A stretch of 64,000 nt of DNA, from contig NZ_CP163520.1 in NCBI RefSeq assembly GCF_041080675.1, positions 7,159,501 to 7,223,500 on the forward strand, written 5' to 3'. The notes below the pieces were generated by a model. The model was given only the letters and a program-made list of their open reading frames with translations. It was not told the origin of the DNA and made no database searches. Positions 1 through 7,902 of this stretch are shown in pieces. The position numbers and the translations under genes are program-made. The stretch comes from Streptomyces sp. cg36 (lineage in GTDB: Bacteria > Actinomycetota > Actinomycetes > Streptomycetales > Streptomycetaceae). The first letter of the stretch is position 1. Each line of letters starts with the position of its first letter.

Positions 1-897
1 CACCGCGCGGGTGCGGTGGTCGGCGCTGCCGCCGATCTCGTTGCGGGCGGCCAGGTAGACGCTGCCGCCGGGCAGTTCGGTGACCGAGACCTCGCCGGGG
101 CTGACCGCCCCGGGCACATAGGAGTTGGCGGTCGCGCTCGCCCGCCAGGTGGCGCCGTGGTCGTCGCTGTAGAGGACGCCCGCGTACCGGGTGGTGGCGT
201 CGGGGTTCTGGTGGGCGCCGACGACCAGGCGCCCGGCGTGCGGGCCCTCGGTCAGCTGGACGCCGTGCGAGGGGCCGGTGGCGAACCACCCGTTGTTGGC
301 GCCGGTGTACGTGGGCAGGGGCGCGGGCGCGCTCCAGCTCACCCCGTCGTCGTCGCTGCGCTGGACCCAGGGCAGCCGGGGCCCGGTCGGCACGGCCTCG
401 TTGGAGGTGGACAGCAGCAGCACCGCACCGGTCTCCCGGTCCACCACGGGCGCCGGGTTGCCCCGGGTGTGGGGGGCGGTGGGGTCGGACGGGCCGCCCT
501 CCAGGACCACCCGGACCGGGCCCCAGGTGCGGCCGTCGTTGGTGGAGCGGCGCATCACCAGGTCGATGTCGCCGCGGTCCGCGCAGGTGGGGGACTTGCG
601 GCCCTCGGCGAACGCCAGCAGGCTCCCGGCCTTCGTCTTCACCAGGGCGGGGATCCGGTAGCAGCCGTAGCCGCCGACGCCGGAGCGGAACAGCACCTGT
701 TCGGCGCCGACCAGGGCGCGGGTGGAGGGCAGCGGCCCGCTCGCGTGCGCGACGGGGCCCGCGAAGAGGACCGGGACGACCGCCAGGACCGGTGCGAGCA
801 GCCGGGCGGCGGCACGGAAGGACGGCCGTCTGTGACGTGGTGCGCGAGTGGTGCGCGGTGCCGGTGGGACGTACGGGAAGAACAACATGGAGATCAT
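1..897 (-). CDS. Secreted exo-alpha-sialidase, C-terminus beyond the window
   Basis: Reading the complement from ATG at 897-895 gives an open frame of about 299 codons that runs off the left edge. An N-terminal signal sequence (hydrophobic stretch LLAPVLAVVPVLFAG ending near AHA) is followed by a sialidase fold. CYRIPAL is the YRIP/FRIP motif whose Arg binds the substrate carboxylate. At least three Asp-boxes are visible: STNDGRTW, SDDDGVSW and SDDHGATW. This supports an exported glycosyl hydrolase of the BNR/sialidase family that cleaves terminal sialic acids or related sugars outside the cell. A second in-frame ATG lies at 888; no strong ribosome binding site separates the two. The catalytic C-terminal half and any carbohydrate-binding domain are not visible. 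Confidence 0.85.
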   Translation of the reverse strand, partial: MISMLFFPYVPPAPRTTRAPRHRRPSFRAAARLLAPVLAVVPVLFAGPVAHASGPLPSTRALVGAEQVLFRSGVGGYGCYRIPALVKTKAGSLLAFAEGRKSPTCADRGDIDLVMRRSTNDGRTWGPVRVVLEGGPSDPTAPHTRGNPAPVVDRETGAVLLLSTSNEAVPTGPRLPWVQRSDDDGVSWSAPAPLPTYTGANNGWFATGPSHGVQLTEGPHAGRLVVGAHQNPDATTRYAGVLYSDDHGATWRASATANSYVPGAVSPGEVSVTELPGGSVYLAARNEIGGSADHRTRAV

Positions 898-964
898 GGT
901 GATGATCCACGGGTGCGGATTTCGACCACCGACGGGTGACGGCCGCCTGAACTCCGGGTGAAAA

Positions 965-1549
965 TCAGCTCACTTCAGGACAAGGGCCACCAGGTCGCCC
1001 AGCCGCCTCGACCAGCACGGCGGCGGCCTCGCGGGCCTGGCGGGCGGGCTCCGGGGTGCCGAAGATCCCGGCGGTCACCATGGCGCCCTCGGCGAGCAGG
1101 GTGAGCTGGCCGGCGAGGGGCGCCGGCAGTCCCGCGTCCGCGACGAGCGCGCCCAGGTACTCCCGGAACGCGCTCTTGTGGGCGCGGGCGCGCTCGGCGA
1201 CGCGCGGCCAGGAAGTGCCCAGTTCGCCGTAGGAGTTGATCCACGCGCAACCGCGGAAGTCCGGTTCGGCGAACCAGGCGTGCAGATGGTCGAAGACCGC
1301 GAGGAGGCGCTCGCGCGGCGCCGCGCACCCCTCGACGTGCTCGGCCAGCCGCCCGCGCCACTCCGTGTCGCGGCGCTCCAGATAGGCGTCGACCAGGTCT
1401 TCCTTGCCGGGGAAGAGGCCGTAGAGGCGCTTGAGGGAGAGGCCGCAGGCGCCGCGGATCTCGTCCATGCCGACGCTCTGGATGCCCCGGGCGTAGAACA
1501 GCGCCCCGGCGGCGTCCAGCGCCCGCTCGCGTGCGACCGCGGTGTCCAT
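965..1549 (-). CDS. TetR/AcrR family transcriptional regulator
   Basis: The protein has 194 residues, the usual TetR length. The N-terminal helix-turn-helix (about residues 7-50) includes ARERALDAAGALFYARG and GLSLKRLYGLFPGKEDLV, the pattern of TetR DNA-binding domains. The rest is the helical ligand-binding region, with GCAWINSYGELG and a C-terminal segment like those of TetR_C domains near small stress or detoxification genes. It is divergent from the DUF1348 gene at 1683. The space between them holds two copies of a 16-bp palindrome, which suggests that it represses itself and that gene. The ligand is unknown. Confidence 0.92.
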   Translation of the reverse strand: MDTAVARERALDAAGALFYARGIQSVGMDEIRGACGLSLKRLYGLFPGKEDLVDAYLERRDTEWRGRLAEHVEGCAAPRERLLAVFDHLHAWFAEPDFRGCAWINSYGELGTSWPRVAERARAHKSAFREYLGALVADAGLPAPLAGQLTLLAEGAMVTAGIFGTPEPARQAREAAAVLVEAAGRPGGPCPEVS

Positions 1550-1570
1550 GACCCCATCACTCCTTGAAAA

Positions 1571-1586
1571 GAGAACGTCCGTTCTC
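1571..1586. promoter_or_regulatory. Palindromic operator copy 1, probable TetR site
   Basis: The sequence gagaacgtccgttctc is two 7-bp half-sites (GAGAACG / CGTTCTC) around a 2-bp centre. It lies 22 bp upstream of the TetR start codon. A second copy with the same half-sites begins 36 bp further right. Paired palindromes in the gap between a TetR gene and a divergent target are the normal layout of TetR autorepression. Binding is inferred. Confidence 0.75.
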
Positions 1587-1606
1587 TAGAGTAGCGCCAT
1601 CGCGGG

Positions 1607-1622
1607 GAGAACGAGCGTTCTC
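1607..1622. promoter_or_regulatory. Palindromic operator copy 2, probable TetR site
   Basis: The sequence gagaacgagcgttctc has the same 7-bp half-sites as the copy at 1571-1586 and differs only in the central 2 bp. It lies 60 bp upstream of the DUF1348 start codon, so a bound repressor could block that promoter. Confidence 0.75.
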
Positions 1623-1682
1623 CCCGTTCGGCGCAGCTGTGCGCCGCCGCTGCCGACGCCGTTCGACCGAGAGGACACCGTC

Positions 1683-2141
1683 ATGACCGCCCGCCCGCCA
1701 CTGCCCCCGTTCGACCTGGACACCGCCCGCCAGAAGGTGCAGGCCGCCGAGGACGCCTGGAACACCCGCGACCCCGAGAAGGTCTCGCTCGCGTACACCG
1801 AGGACTCCCAGTGGCGCAACCGGGACGCCTTCGTCACCGGCCGCGCCGCCATCGTCGAGCTGCTCACCGCCAAGTGGGCCCGTGAGCTCGACTACGCGCT
1901 GCGCAAGGAGCTGTGGGCGTTCGAGGACGACCGGATCGCCGTGCGCTTCCAGTACGAGAGCCGGGACGCGTCCGGGCAGTGGTGGCGCAGTTACGGAAAT
2001 GAGCTCTGGGAGTTCGACGCGAACGGATTGATGGCGCGCAGGGAAGCGAGCATCAACGATGTGCCGATCACCGAATCGGAACGTCGGATCTTCGGAAAGC
2101 GCCCCGCGGAAGAGCGGGGCAAGCCCTTTCCGCTCCGCTGA
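1683..2141 (+). CDS. DUF1348 / nuclear transport factor 2-like protein
   Basis: This 152-residue protein matches the DUF1348 (NTF2-like, SnoaL-type fold) family: [20 protein letters not shown] at the start, [20 protein letters not shown], and the late [11 protein letters not shown] and GKRPA segments. The cone-shaped NTF2 fold hosts many small-molecule enzymes, but this family has no assigned reaction. ATG at 1683 is preceded by a GAGAGGA ribosome binding site about 8 nt away. The gene is divergent from a TetR regulator with shared palindromic sites, so it is probably induced by the ligand of that regulator. Confidence 0.85.
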   Translation: MTARPPLPPFDLDTARQKVQAAEDAWNTRDPEKVSLAYTEDSQWRNRDAFVTGRAAIVELLTAKWARELDYALRKELWAFEDDRIAVRFQYESRDASGQWWRSYGNELWEFDANGLMARREASINDVPITESERRIFGKRPAEERGKPFPLR

Positions 2142-2238
2142 ACAGGCGAATTTTGGAGTGGTTGGGCTGGCCGGGTCGTTCTTCCAGGCGGCAAGTGTCC
2201 GTCAGAGATCCGTCACGACCAGAGGGATGGAAGCACAC

Positions 2239-2742
2239 ATGAAGCTCACCAAGCGGGCCGGCCTCGCGGCCATGATGACGTGCATGGCGACGGCGGCGGC
2301 GGTCGCGCCCGCCGCGGCCGAGTCGTCCGTCCCCGTCGAGGTACCGCTGGGCGGTCTGAACACGGTGCTGCCGTTCGAATCCCCCACGGTGAGCACCGGC
2401 GTGCCCCTCCTGACGCCCGGCTCCCCGGAGGGGCCGCGCCACGTGGTCGGCTCGCTGGTGCCGAAGCCGCTCCTGCCGACCCTGCCGGTCACCACCGAAC
2501 TGCCGTCGACCCTGCTCAAGGCGCCGCTGACCGACCCGATCACCGACGAGAAGCTCGGCTCGGCGGCGCTGACCACCCCGTCGTCGCCGATCCGCGCCGA
2601 GAGCCCGGGGGCGATCCTGGACGCGCCGCTCACCCCGCCGCAGGCCAATCTGTTCGGATTGCCGGCCGTGGAGGAGCCGCAGGCCGGACTGCTCGCGCCG
2701 ACGCTGCAGGGCACGCCCGCCGCCAACCTCGGCCTCGTCTAG
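2239..2742 (+). CDS. Small secreted protein of unknown function
   Basis: From ATG at 2239 the product has 167 residues. It begins with a typical Sec signal peptide (MKLTKRAGLAAMMTCMATAA, cleavage probably near APAAA-ES). The mature part is rich in Pro, Leu, Thr and Ser, with recurring PLL/APL segments such as SLVPKPLLPTLP, and has no Cys. I recognise no catalytic motif. Composition and size resemble small exported proteins abundant in Streptomyces. An upstream in-frame ATG at 2227 would add only four residues. Function unknown. Confidence 0.7.
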   Translation: MKLTKRAGLAAMMTCMATAAAVAPAAAESSVPVEVPLGGLNTVLPFESPTVSTGVPLLTPGSPEGPRHVVGSLVPKPLLPTLPVTTELPSTLLKAPLTDPITDEKLGSAALTTPSSPIRAESPGAILDAPLTPPQANLFGLPAVEEPQAGLLAPTLQGTPAANLGLV

Positions 2743-2897
2743 GAAGCCGCGGGAAGGCCCGGCCGGGAGGACGGTCGCCCGCGCCCCCACGCGCGACTAG
2801 CGCATCGCATCAATATGTGTCAAGGGCACTAGAAATAGGCGGACTTGGGCTCGTAGCGTGCTGAACAGACCCCACTGTTGCACGAAGGAGCACTTCC

Positions 2898-3146
2898 GTG
2901 GACCACTCCCGGCTTGTCGCGGTCGCTGAATACGTCAACTGCAATGCCCCCCACCTCGCATTCGAGAAGTCGTCATTCAGTGATCTCGACTACTCCAAGG
3001 ATTGCGTCGGATTCGCCGTCGACGGTGACCGGATCGCCGTGACCCATACCAAGGACGAGCAGGCGCCGGTGCTCCGGTACAGCCGTTCGGAGATCGCGGC
3101 GATGGTCCGTGCGGCGAAAGCGGGACAACTGGACAAGTTCTGCTGA
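2898..3146 (+). CDS. DUF397 domain protein
   Basis: An 82-residue protein starting at GTG 2898 with a clear AAGGAG ribosome binding site 9 nt upstream. It carries the DUF397 pattern: FEKSSFSD, a CVGFAVDGDRIAVTHTKD strand pair, and an APVLRYSRSEIAAMVRAAKAGQLD tail. DUF397 proteins usually lie next to an XRE regulator with which they act. Here no such partner is immediately adjacent; the nearest XRE gene (4079-4939) is over 900 bp away, on the other strand and of the MmyB type. It may be an orphan. Its exact role is unknown. Confidence 0.85.
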   Translation: MDHSRLVAVAEYVNCNAPHLAFEKSSFSDLDYSKDCVGFAVDGDRIAVTHTKDEQAPVLRYSRSEIAAMVRAAKAGQLDKFC

Positions 3147-3164
3147 GGCTCCGTCGCGCCCCGA

Positions 3165-3202
3165 GCCGCCCGCGCCCGTCACCCACGACGGACGCGGGCG
3201 GC
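3165..3202 (+). terminator. Probable terminator hairpin after the DUF397 gene
   Basis: Arms 3165-3180 (gccgcccgcgcccgtc) and 3187-3202 pair over 16 bp with one mismatch around a 6-nt loop, 18 bp after the stop codon. No T-run follows, as is usual for actinomycete terminators. Confidence 0.6.
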
Positions 3203-3565
3203 CTGCTGTCGTGGTCACGTCGACCTGAACGCAATGTTCCGGCCGAATCGCGGACCCGGGGAGGCCACTTGTGAAGCCGTCGTCACAACGGCGTGTCGCC
3301 CGCTCCGGGGCCCGTCATATGCCTGTCGGGGGCCTGACCGGCCCGAGCGGGGCCGCGGCACCGGGGGGACCGGTCCGGGCCGGAAGGGGGACGCGATCTC
3401 CGGCGGCATGCCAATTTGCGACACCGTTCGCACCGCTTCCACAACCCGGGGCGAATTTGTTCGCGAAGTCGGTCACTATCACGGCCGTTGAGTACGTCAT
3501 AGAAGCGGATACCGAACAACACCCGGCGACCGTCCGCCGGTGACTGTCCCGACGAGGGGGGCGAC
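3203..3565. other. Intergenic region with no gene seen
   Basis: This stretch separates the DUF397 terminator from the SsgA-like gene. No frame here has a recognisable protein or a good ribosome binding site. It is somewhat less GC-rich towards the right (about 3410-3520) and presumably holds the promoter of the SsgA-like gene, but I cannot identify a convincing -35/-10 pair. Confidence 0.5.
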
Positions 3566-4033
3566 ATGGAAGAGATCTGCGTTCCACTGTATGTCGAACT
3601 GCTGCACGAGGGTGATGCCATGACCCCCGTGGAGGCGCTGATGGCTTACGACCCGGCCGATCCGCTGGCCGTTTCCGTGGAATTCGTCTGCGGCAATGGC
3701 ATGCATACGACATGGACCATGGGCCGGGACCTGGTGGCGCAGGGGCTGACCTCCCGCTGCCCGGTGGGCCTCGGCGATGTGCGGGTCTGGCAGTACGGCG
3801 ACAGCGGCCTGCGCATCCGGCTGCACTCCGACGAGGGCAGCGCCGACCTCCTGGCGGAGATCGAGGACGTCGCCGACTTCCTCTCCCGCACCTACCAACT
3901 GGTCCCGGAGGGTAGCGAGTTGGAGAACTTCGACGTGGACGAGGTGATCCGGCTGCTGCTCGCCGCGACCCCCGTGCAGGGGCGCTGCTGGTGCGGGCAC
4001 GAGTACCCGTGCCTCGACCACGGCGCCGAGTGA
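3566..4033 (+). CDS. SsgA-like sporulation/cell division regulator with Cys/His tail
   Basis: A 155-residue SsgA-like protein (SALP). The family core is clear: DPADPLAVSVEF, MHTTWTMGRDLVAQGL, PVGLGDVRVW and LRIRLHSDEGSADLL. SALPs are restricted to morphologically complex actinomycetes and control septum placement, peptidoglycan remodelling and spore maturation. Start ATG 3566 has GAGGGGGG just upstream. The protein is slightly long for the family. It ends in a tail RCWCGHEYPCLDH, which places three Cys and two His within 13 residues and could bind a metal. Which SALP subgroup it belongs to cannot be told by eye. Confidence 0.9.
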   Translation: MEEICVPLYVELLHEGDAMTPVEALMAYDPADPLAVSVEFVCGNGMHTTWTMGRDLVAQGLTSRCPVGLGDVRVWQYGDSGLRIRLHSDEGSADLLAEIEDVADFLSRTYQLVPEGSELENFDVDEVIRLLLAATPVQGRCWCGHEYPCLDHGAE

Positions 4034-4078
4034 GGCCCGCCCCGCTCCCCGGCGGACCCCCTTGGCGACGCGCCCTTC

Positions 4079-4939
4079 TCACCCCAGTGGTACGGATCCG
4101 AGCCGTGCGGCGCCGAAACGCGCCAGCCGGTCCGCCGTCGCACTGCCCGGCGGCGGAGTGAACAGCACCAGGCGGTGATCGCCCTCGGGGGCGAGCAGCA
4201 CCTGGCAGAACAGGTCGAAGTGGCCGAGCTCCGGATGGAGCACCCGGACCCGGTCGCGCCGCCGCACGGCGACCTCGTGCAGCTCCCACAGCTCGGTGAA
4301 CTCGGGGCTGACGCCGTGCAGCCGCGCGATCAGCCGGGCCGACTCCGCGTCGCCGAAGCGGCGGGCCGCCGCCGCGCGCAGATCCGCGACGTGCAGATGG
4401 CCGTAGTAGCTGTGCTCCTCCGGAGGGTAGGGGGCCCGGGCGGACGGCTCGGTGAACCAGCGCCACACCACGTTGCGGCCGTGCTCGGACTCGGTGCAGA
4501 CCTCGCCGAGCAGCGCGCGGGCCATCGGGTTCTGGACCAGCACGTCGCCCAGGTCGCTCAGGACCACGGCGGGAGTGGTGGCGAGCTGGTCGAGCAGGTG
4601 CAGCAGCCCCGGGCTCACCTCGGTGTCGGAGGAGTGCGCGGCGGGCGGCCGGTGCCCGCAGAGCAGATACAGGTGGTCGCGTTCGTCGTCGCTCAGCCGC
4701 AGCGCGCGCGAGAGCGCGGCGAGCATCTGCGGCGACGGCTGCGGCCCCCGAGCCTGCTCCAGCCGGATGTAGTAGTCGGCCGACATCCCGGCGAGCTGGG
4801 CGACCTCCTCGCGCCGCAGTCCCGGCGTACGGCGGCGCGGCCCGGCCGGGAGTCCGGCCTCCTGCGGGGTGACGCGGTCACGGCAGCGGCGCAGGAAGTC
4901 GGCGAGCTGGCGGCGGTCGGTCGTCATGATCGTCATCAT
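4079..4939 (-). CDS. XRE family regulator with MmyB-like ligand-binding domain
   Basis: 286 residues. An N-terminal helix-turn-helix (about residues 35-65; LRREEVAQLAGMSADYYIRL) has the spacing and the YYxRLEQ ending typical of this actinobacterial group. The C-terminal part (about 105-275) matches the MmyB-like PAS-type domain: VVLSDLGDVLVQNPMARALL, NVVWRWFTEP, and the FDLFCQVLLAPEGDHRLVLF end. Family members often sit beside short-chain dehydrogenases and sense small ligands, possibly fatty acids. Here the divergent side holds no such enzyme, so the target is unclear. A second possible start is Met5. Confidence 0.9.
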   Translation of the reverse strand: MMTIMTTDRRQLADFLRRCRDRVTPQEAGLPAGPRRRTPGLRREEVAQLAGMSADYYIRLEQARGPQPSPQMLAALSRALRLSDDERDHLYLLCGHRPPAAHSSDTEVSPGLLHLLDQLATTPAVVLSDLGDVLVQNPMARALLGEVCTESEHGRNVVWRWFTEPSARAPYPPEEHSYYGHLHVADLRAAAARRFGDAESARLIARLHGVSPEFTELWELHEVAVRRRDRVRVLHPELGHFDLFCQVLLAPEGDHRLVLFTPPPGSATADRLARFGAARLGSVPLG

Positions 4940-5027
4940 GGCGGACGGAACGGCCCGGAACCAGGGACCGTCGGTACCAGGGTCCGCTGGACCCGCGCTC
5001 GAACGATCGGCCCCTTCGCCCGTGCCG

Positions 5028-7196
5028 TCACCGCTGCCCCTGGCCTCGCTCCAGCCCCTCCCGCCAACGGTCGGACCCTCCGCCCGTGCCCCCCTCCAGC
5101 TCCTCCCGCCACAGCAGTGCCGTCAGCCGTTCGGTGCCCGCCGCCAGATGTCTGCGGTAGGTCGTCATCGGCAGGCCGAGCAGATCGGCGGCGCGCTGCT
5201 GGGTCCCGGCGGGCTGGAGGTAGGTGTGGTGCAGGGCGCGATGGGCCCGGCGGTCGGCCACCGAGGCCGCGAGCTCGGCCGCCGCCGCCCCGATCGCCTC
5301 CCGCAGCGCCGCCGCCCGCTCGCGCGGCCCCGCGTCCGCCGCGCACCGCGCCCGTACCAGACGGCTGGTCAGCAGCGGTGAGCCCGCCAGCCCGTCGGCC
5401 CGCCCGAGCGCCCGCAGCGCCTCGCGCACCGCGGCCGTGAACGCGGCCCGGTCCGGCGGCGCCCGCGTCGGTTCCACCGCCGGGGCGGGCACCGACAGCG
5501 GGTCGTCCGTGGCGCCCCGCGCCGTGAGCAGCCGCAGCCAGGCCGCTCCCGGAGTGCGCCGCCAGTCGTGCGCGAACACGCCGTACCGCACCCCCGCCAC
5601 CGTGAAGTCCGCCGCGGGCAGCCGGGCGAAGTCGACGTACGCGCAGCCGGTGACCCACGGCCCGGGGTCGGCGAACGGCAGCAGCGTCAGCGCGGGCCTG
5701 CGGCCGGTCAGATAGTGGTGGGTGAGCCGCAGGGTGATCAGCGTCTGCGTCGGCGAGCCGCTCTGATAGCTGTCGGCGGCCATCCAGAACCGTACGAGCA
5801 GCGCCTGTTCGCCCGCCCGCAGCCCGCCGGGACCGGCCAGCCACGTCCGGGCCGCCACCACCGCCGGATCGTCCGGCACCGCGTCCGGGACCCCGCCGGT
5901 CAGCCACACCAGGGCGTAGCACCCGGCGATCCGGCGGCCGTGGTCGCGGGTGTGCTCGTACACCGTGTACGCGGCGAACGGCGGCGGTGCCGCCTCCCCC
6001 GGGTGGTCGGCGGACCACCAGATCCGCAGCAGGTCCGCCGAGTCCGCGCCCTCGTGCCGGGCGGCGAGCGCGCACAGCTCGCCGAGGTCGGCGGCGGTGG
6101 TGGGCGCGACCGTCAGGCGCTCCATCCGGTCGTGCCCGGCCGGACCGAGCGCGGGCGCCAGCAGCGGACCCACCAGGGGGCTCTCGCGGTGCAGATAGGC
6201 GTAGTCGGCCAGCACCGCGCGCTGGCGCGTCAGATCCGTGTCGTCGAAGAGGCGGTGGTAGTACGCCCCGGCCCGGCGGCGCAGCTCCGCGCGCAGATCG
6301 GGGTGGCGCCAGCGCAGCTCGGCGTCGAGCGCCTCGCGCACCAGATCGTGCGGCCGGATCCCGCGCCGGGCGTACTCCATCGCCGACAGCGTGCGCAGCC
6401 ACGCGAAGACCGGCCGCGCGTCGGGGATGTCGAGCAGCTCGGCCAGCAGCGGCTCGGTCGTCACCAGCACCTGGGCGCAGGCGTCCAGGGCCGTCCGGTG
6501 CAGCGGGGAGGGGGCGGTCTCCAACAGGCAGTCCAGCAGCGCCTGGACGATCTGCGGCGAGTCGGCGGGCGAGCCGGCCGCCGCCAGGTCCCCGGCGGTG
6601 CCGCCCTGCGCCCGTACGTCGGCGCTCAGCGCGAGGGCGAGCGGATGCCCCCGCGCGAACGCCAGCGTGCGGGCCTCCTCGTGCGCCTCCCGCACTCCGC
6701 GCAGCCGCAGCAGCCGCCCGCTGTCCGCCGCGTCCAGGGGCCCCAGCGCCATGGGGTGCAGCAGCCCGTGCCAGGCCGGGTCGACCCGCCAGGCCGGCTC
6801 GGGGGCGGTGCGGGCGGCGAGCACGGTCACCGTGTCGGGGAGCAGCAGCGCGGGCAGCTCGTCGCGCAGCACCTCCGGGGCCACCGCGTCCGCCGAGTCC
6901 AGCAGCAGGACCGTGCCCGGCCCGGGTTCCGCCGCCGGGCCCCCGCCGGGGTGCAGCACCTCCCGGGCGTCCAGGACCGCGCCCGGGCGGCCCGCCCGCC
7001 CGGCGACCCGCGCGAAGTGGTGCAGCAGGGTCGTCTTGCCGATGCCGCCCGGCCCGTACACGTACAGCACGGCGCCCGAGCCGCGGGCGAGCAGGGACTC
7101 GAAGACGGCGGTCTCCCGGCGGCGGCCCACGAATCCGCGCTCGCGCGCGGCGGCGAACCGGTCGGTCAGCCGCCCGCGCAGCTGGTGGCTGGTCAC
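5028..7196 (-). CDS. P-loop ATPase, probable regulatory STAND-like protein with terminal HTH
   Basis: Chosen start GTG 7196 gives 722 residues. FVGRRRE (about residue 22) precedes a Walker A motif GPGGIGKTTLL (Lys54) and a Walker B-like TVLLLDSADAV, the layout of STAND/AAA regulators such as the LuxR/MalT relatives. The long middle is helical with repeated YYHRLF-like and DHGRRIAGCYAL segments but no catalytic motif. The C-terminus has AADLLGLPMTTYRRHLAAG, which looks like a recognition helix pair. It is probably an ATP-driven transcriptional regulator. An in-frame upstream start would run into the promoter of the divergent gene at 7351, so GTG 7196 is preferred although its ribosome binding site is poor. 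Confidence 0.75.
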   Translation of the reverse strand: MTSHQLRGRLTDRFAAARERGFVGRRRETAVFESLLARGSGAVLYVYGPGGIGKTTLLHHFARVAGRAGRPGAVLDAREVLHPGGGPAAEPGPGTVLLLDSADAVAPEVLRDELPALLLPDTVTVLAARTAPEPAWRVDPAWHGLLHPMALGPLDAADSGRLLRLRGVREAHEEARTLAFARGHPLALALSADVRAQGGTAGDLAAAGSPADSPQIVQALLDCLLETAPSPLHRTALDACAQVLVTTEPLLAELLDIPDARPVFAWLRTLSAMEYARRGIRPHDLVREALDAELRWRHPDLRAELRRRAGAYYHRLFDDTDLTRQRAVLADYAYLHRESPLVGPLLAPALGPAGHDRMERLTVAPTTAADLGELCALAARHEGADSADLLRIWWSADHPGEAAPPPFAAYTVYEHTRDHGRRIAGCYALVWLTGGVPDAVPDDPAVVAARTWLAGPGGLRAGEQALLVRFWMAADSYQSGSPTQTLITLRLTHHYLTGRRPALTLLPFADPGPWVTGCAYVDFARLPAADFTVAGVRYGVFAHDWRRTPGAAWLRLLTARGATDDPLSVPAPAVEPTRAPPDRAAFTAAVREALRALGRADGLAGSPLLTSRLVRARCAADAGPRERAAALREAIGAAAAELAASVADRRAHRALHHTYLQPAGTQQRAADLLGLPMTTYRRHLAAGTERLTALLWREELEGGTGGGSDRWREGLERGQGQR

Positions 7197-7350
7197 CGCT
7201 CCAGTATGGCCGCGATGGACGCGTTCCGGCCGGAAACCGGACGGCGAACGGTCTGCGAAGCGGTAGGCACCCGGCCCTAACGTCCCTTCTGTGGGCGGAC
7301 GTTGCGCCGCCACCCCATCGCGGAGCACAGCGGCAGGAGAGGACGAGACC

Positions 7351-7773
7351 ATGACCGACAGCACGGGGACGACGACCGGAACCAAGAGGACGCGGCGGGC
7401 CGGTGCCGTGGGCGCGGCGGCGGCCGGGGCGGCGGCGCTGGCGCTGCTCCTCTCGGCCGGACCAGCGTCCGCCTCCCAGTTCTTCGGCGGCACCCTCCAC
7501 CCGGGCGAGCAGCGCTGCGTCCAGCAGCACGCCGACCACAAGGTGCGCGCGGACGGCAAGGCCACCGGCCAGGGCGCCAAGTTCAAGGTCCAGTACCAGG
7601 GCGTCACCGTGCCCGGCACCGGCTCGCCCGGTCTGGTCACCGCCTGGGCCGCCGAACTGCGCGACGACAACGGCACGTTCCCCGGCGCGGGCGACTACAC
7701 CGCCTGTGTCACCAACAACGGGACCGCCGACACCAACGTACGGCTGACGCTGAAGACGGACGGCGAGTTCTGA
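7351..7773 (+). CDS. Small secreted protein of unknown function
   Basis: 140 residues from ATG 7351, which has an AGGAGAGGA ribosome binding site. Residues 1-43 form an export signal: a basic start (GTKRTRRAG), a long Ala/Leu core (AAAAGAAALALLLSAG) and an ASA cleavage site. The mature protein is about 97 residues with two Cys (QRCVQQH and YTACVTNN) that could form one disulfide. The segment DNGTFPGAGDYTACVTNNG resembles a beta-sandwich edge. No enzyme motif is present. It is divergent from the ATPase at 5028-7196. Confidence 0.75.
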   Translation: MTDSTGTTTGTKRTRRAGAVGAAAAGAAALALLLSAGPASASQFFGGTLHPGEQRCVQQHADHKVRADGKATGQGAKFKVQYQGVTVPGTGSPGLVTAWAAELRDDNGTFPGAGDYTACVTNNGTADTNVRLTLKTDGEF

Positions 7774-7797
7774 CGCCGTAGTCGCGAACGAACCCCT

Positions 7798-7832
7798 GCC
7801 AAAGGGGCGGTGGCCTCCACCGCCCCTTTGGC
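7798..7832 (+). terminator. Perfect 16-bp stem terminator
   Basis: Arms 7798-7813 (gccaaaggggcggtgg) and 7817-7832 are perfectly complementary around a 3-nt loop. It starts 24 bp after the secreted-protein stop and 71 bp before the lanthionine synthetase start, so it should insulate the synthetase from upstream transcription. Confidence 0.85.
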
Positions 7833-7902
7833 GCCGTGCGCCCGCGGCCGTCCGCAAGGCAGGTGTAAGGCAACCGACAGAGCCCTCGCCACGATGGGGT
7901 GC

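Noticed and set aside
16..939. Forward-strand open frame across the left edge
   Set aside because: The complement encodes a clear sialidase with YRIP and Asp-box motifs; the forward frame is low-complexity Gly/Ala/Arg.
7810..7902. Earlier in-frame start for the lanthionine synthetase
   Set aside because: It would start inside the perfect hairpin at 7798-7832 and has no ribosome binding site; ATG 7903 fits the family N-terminus.
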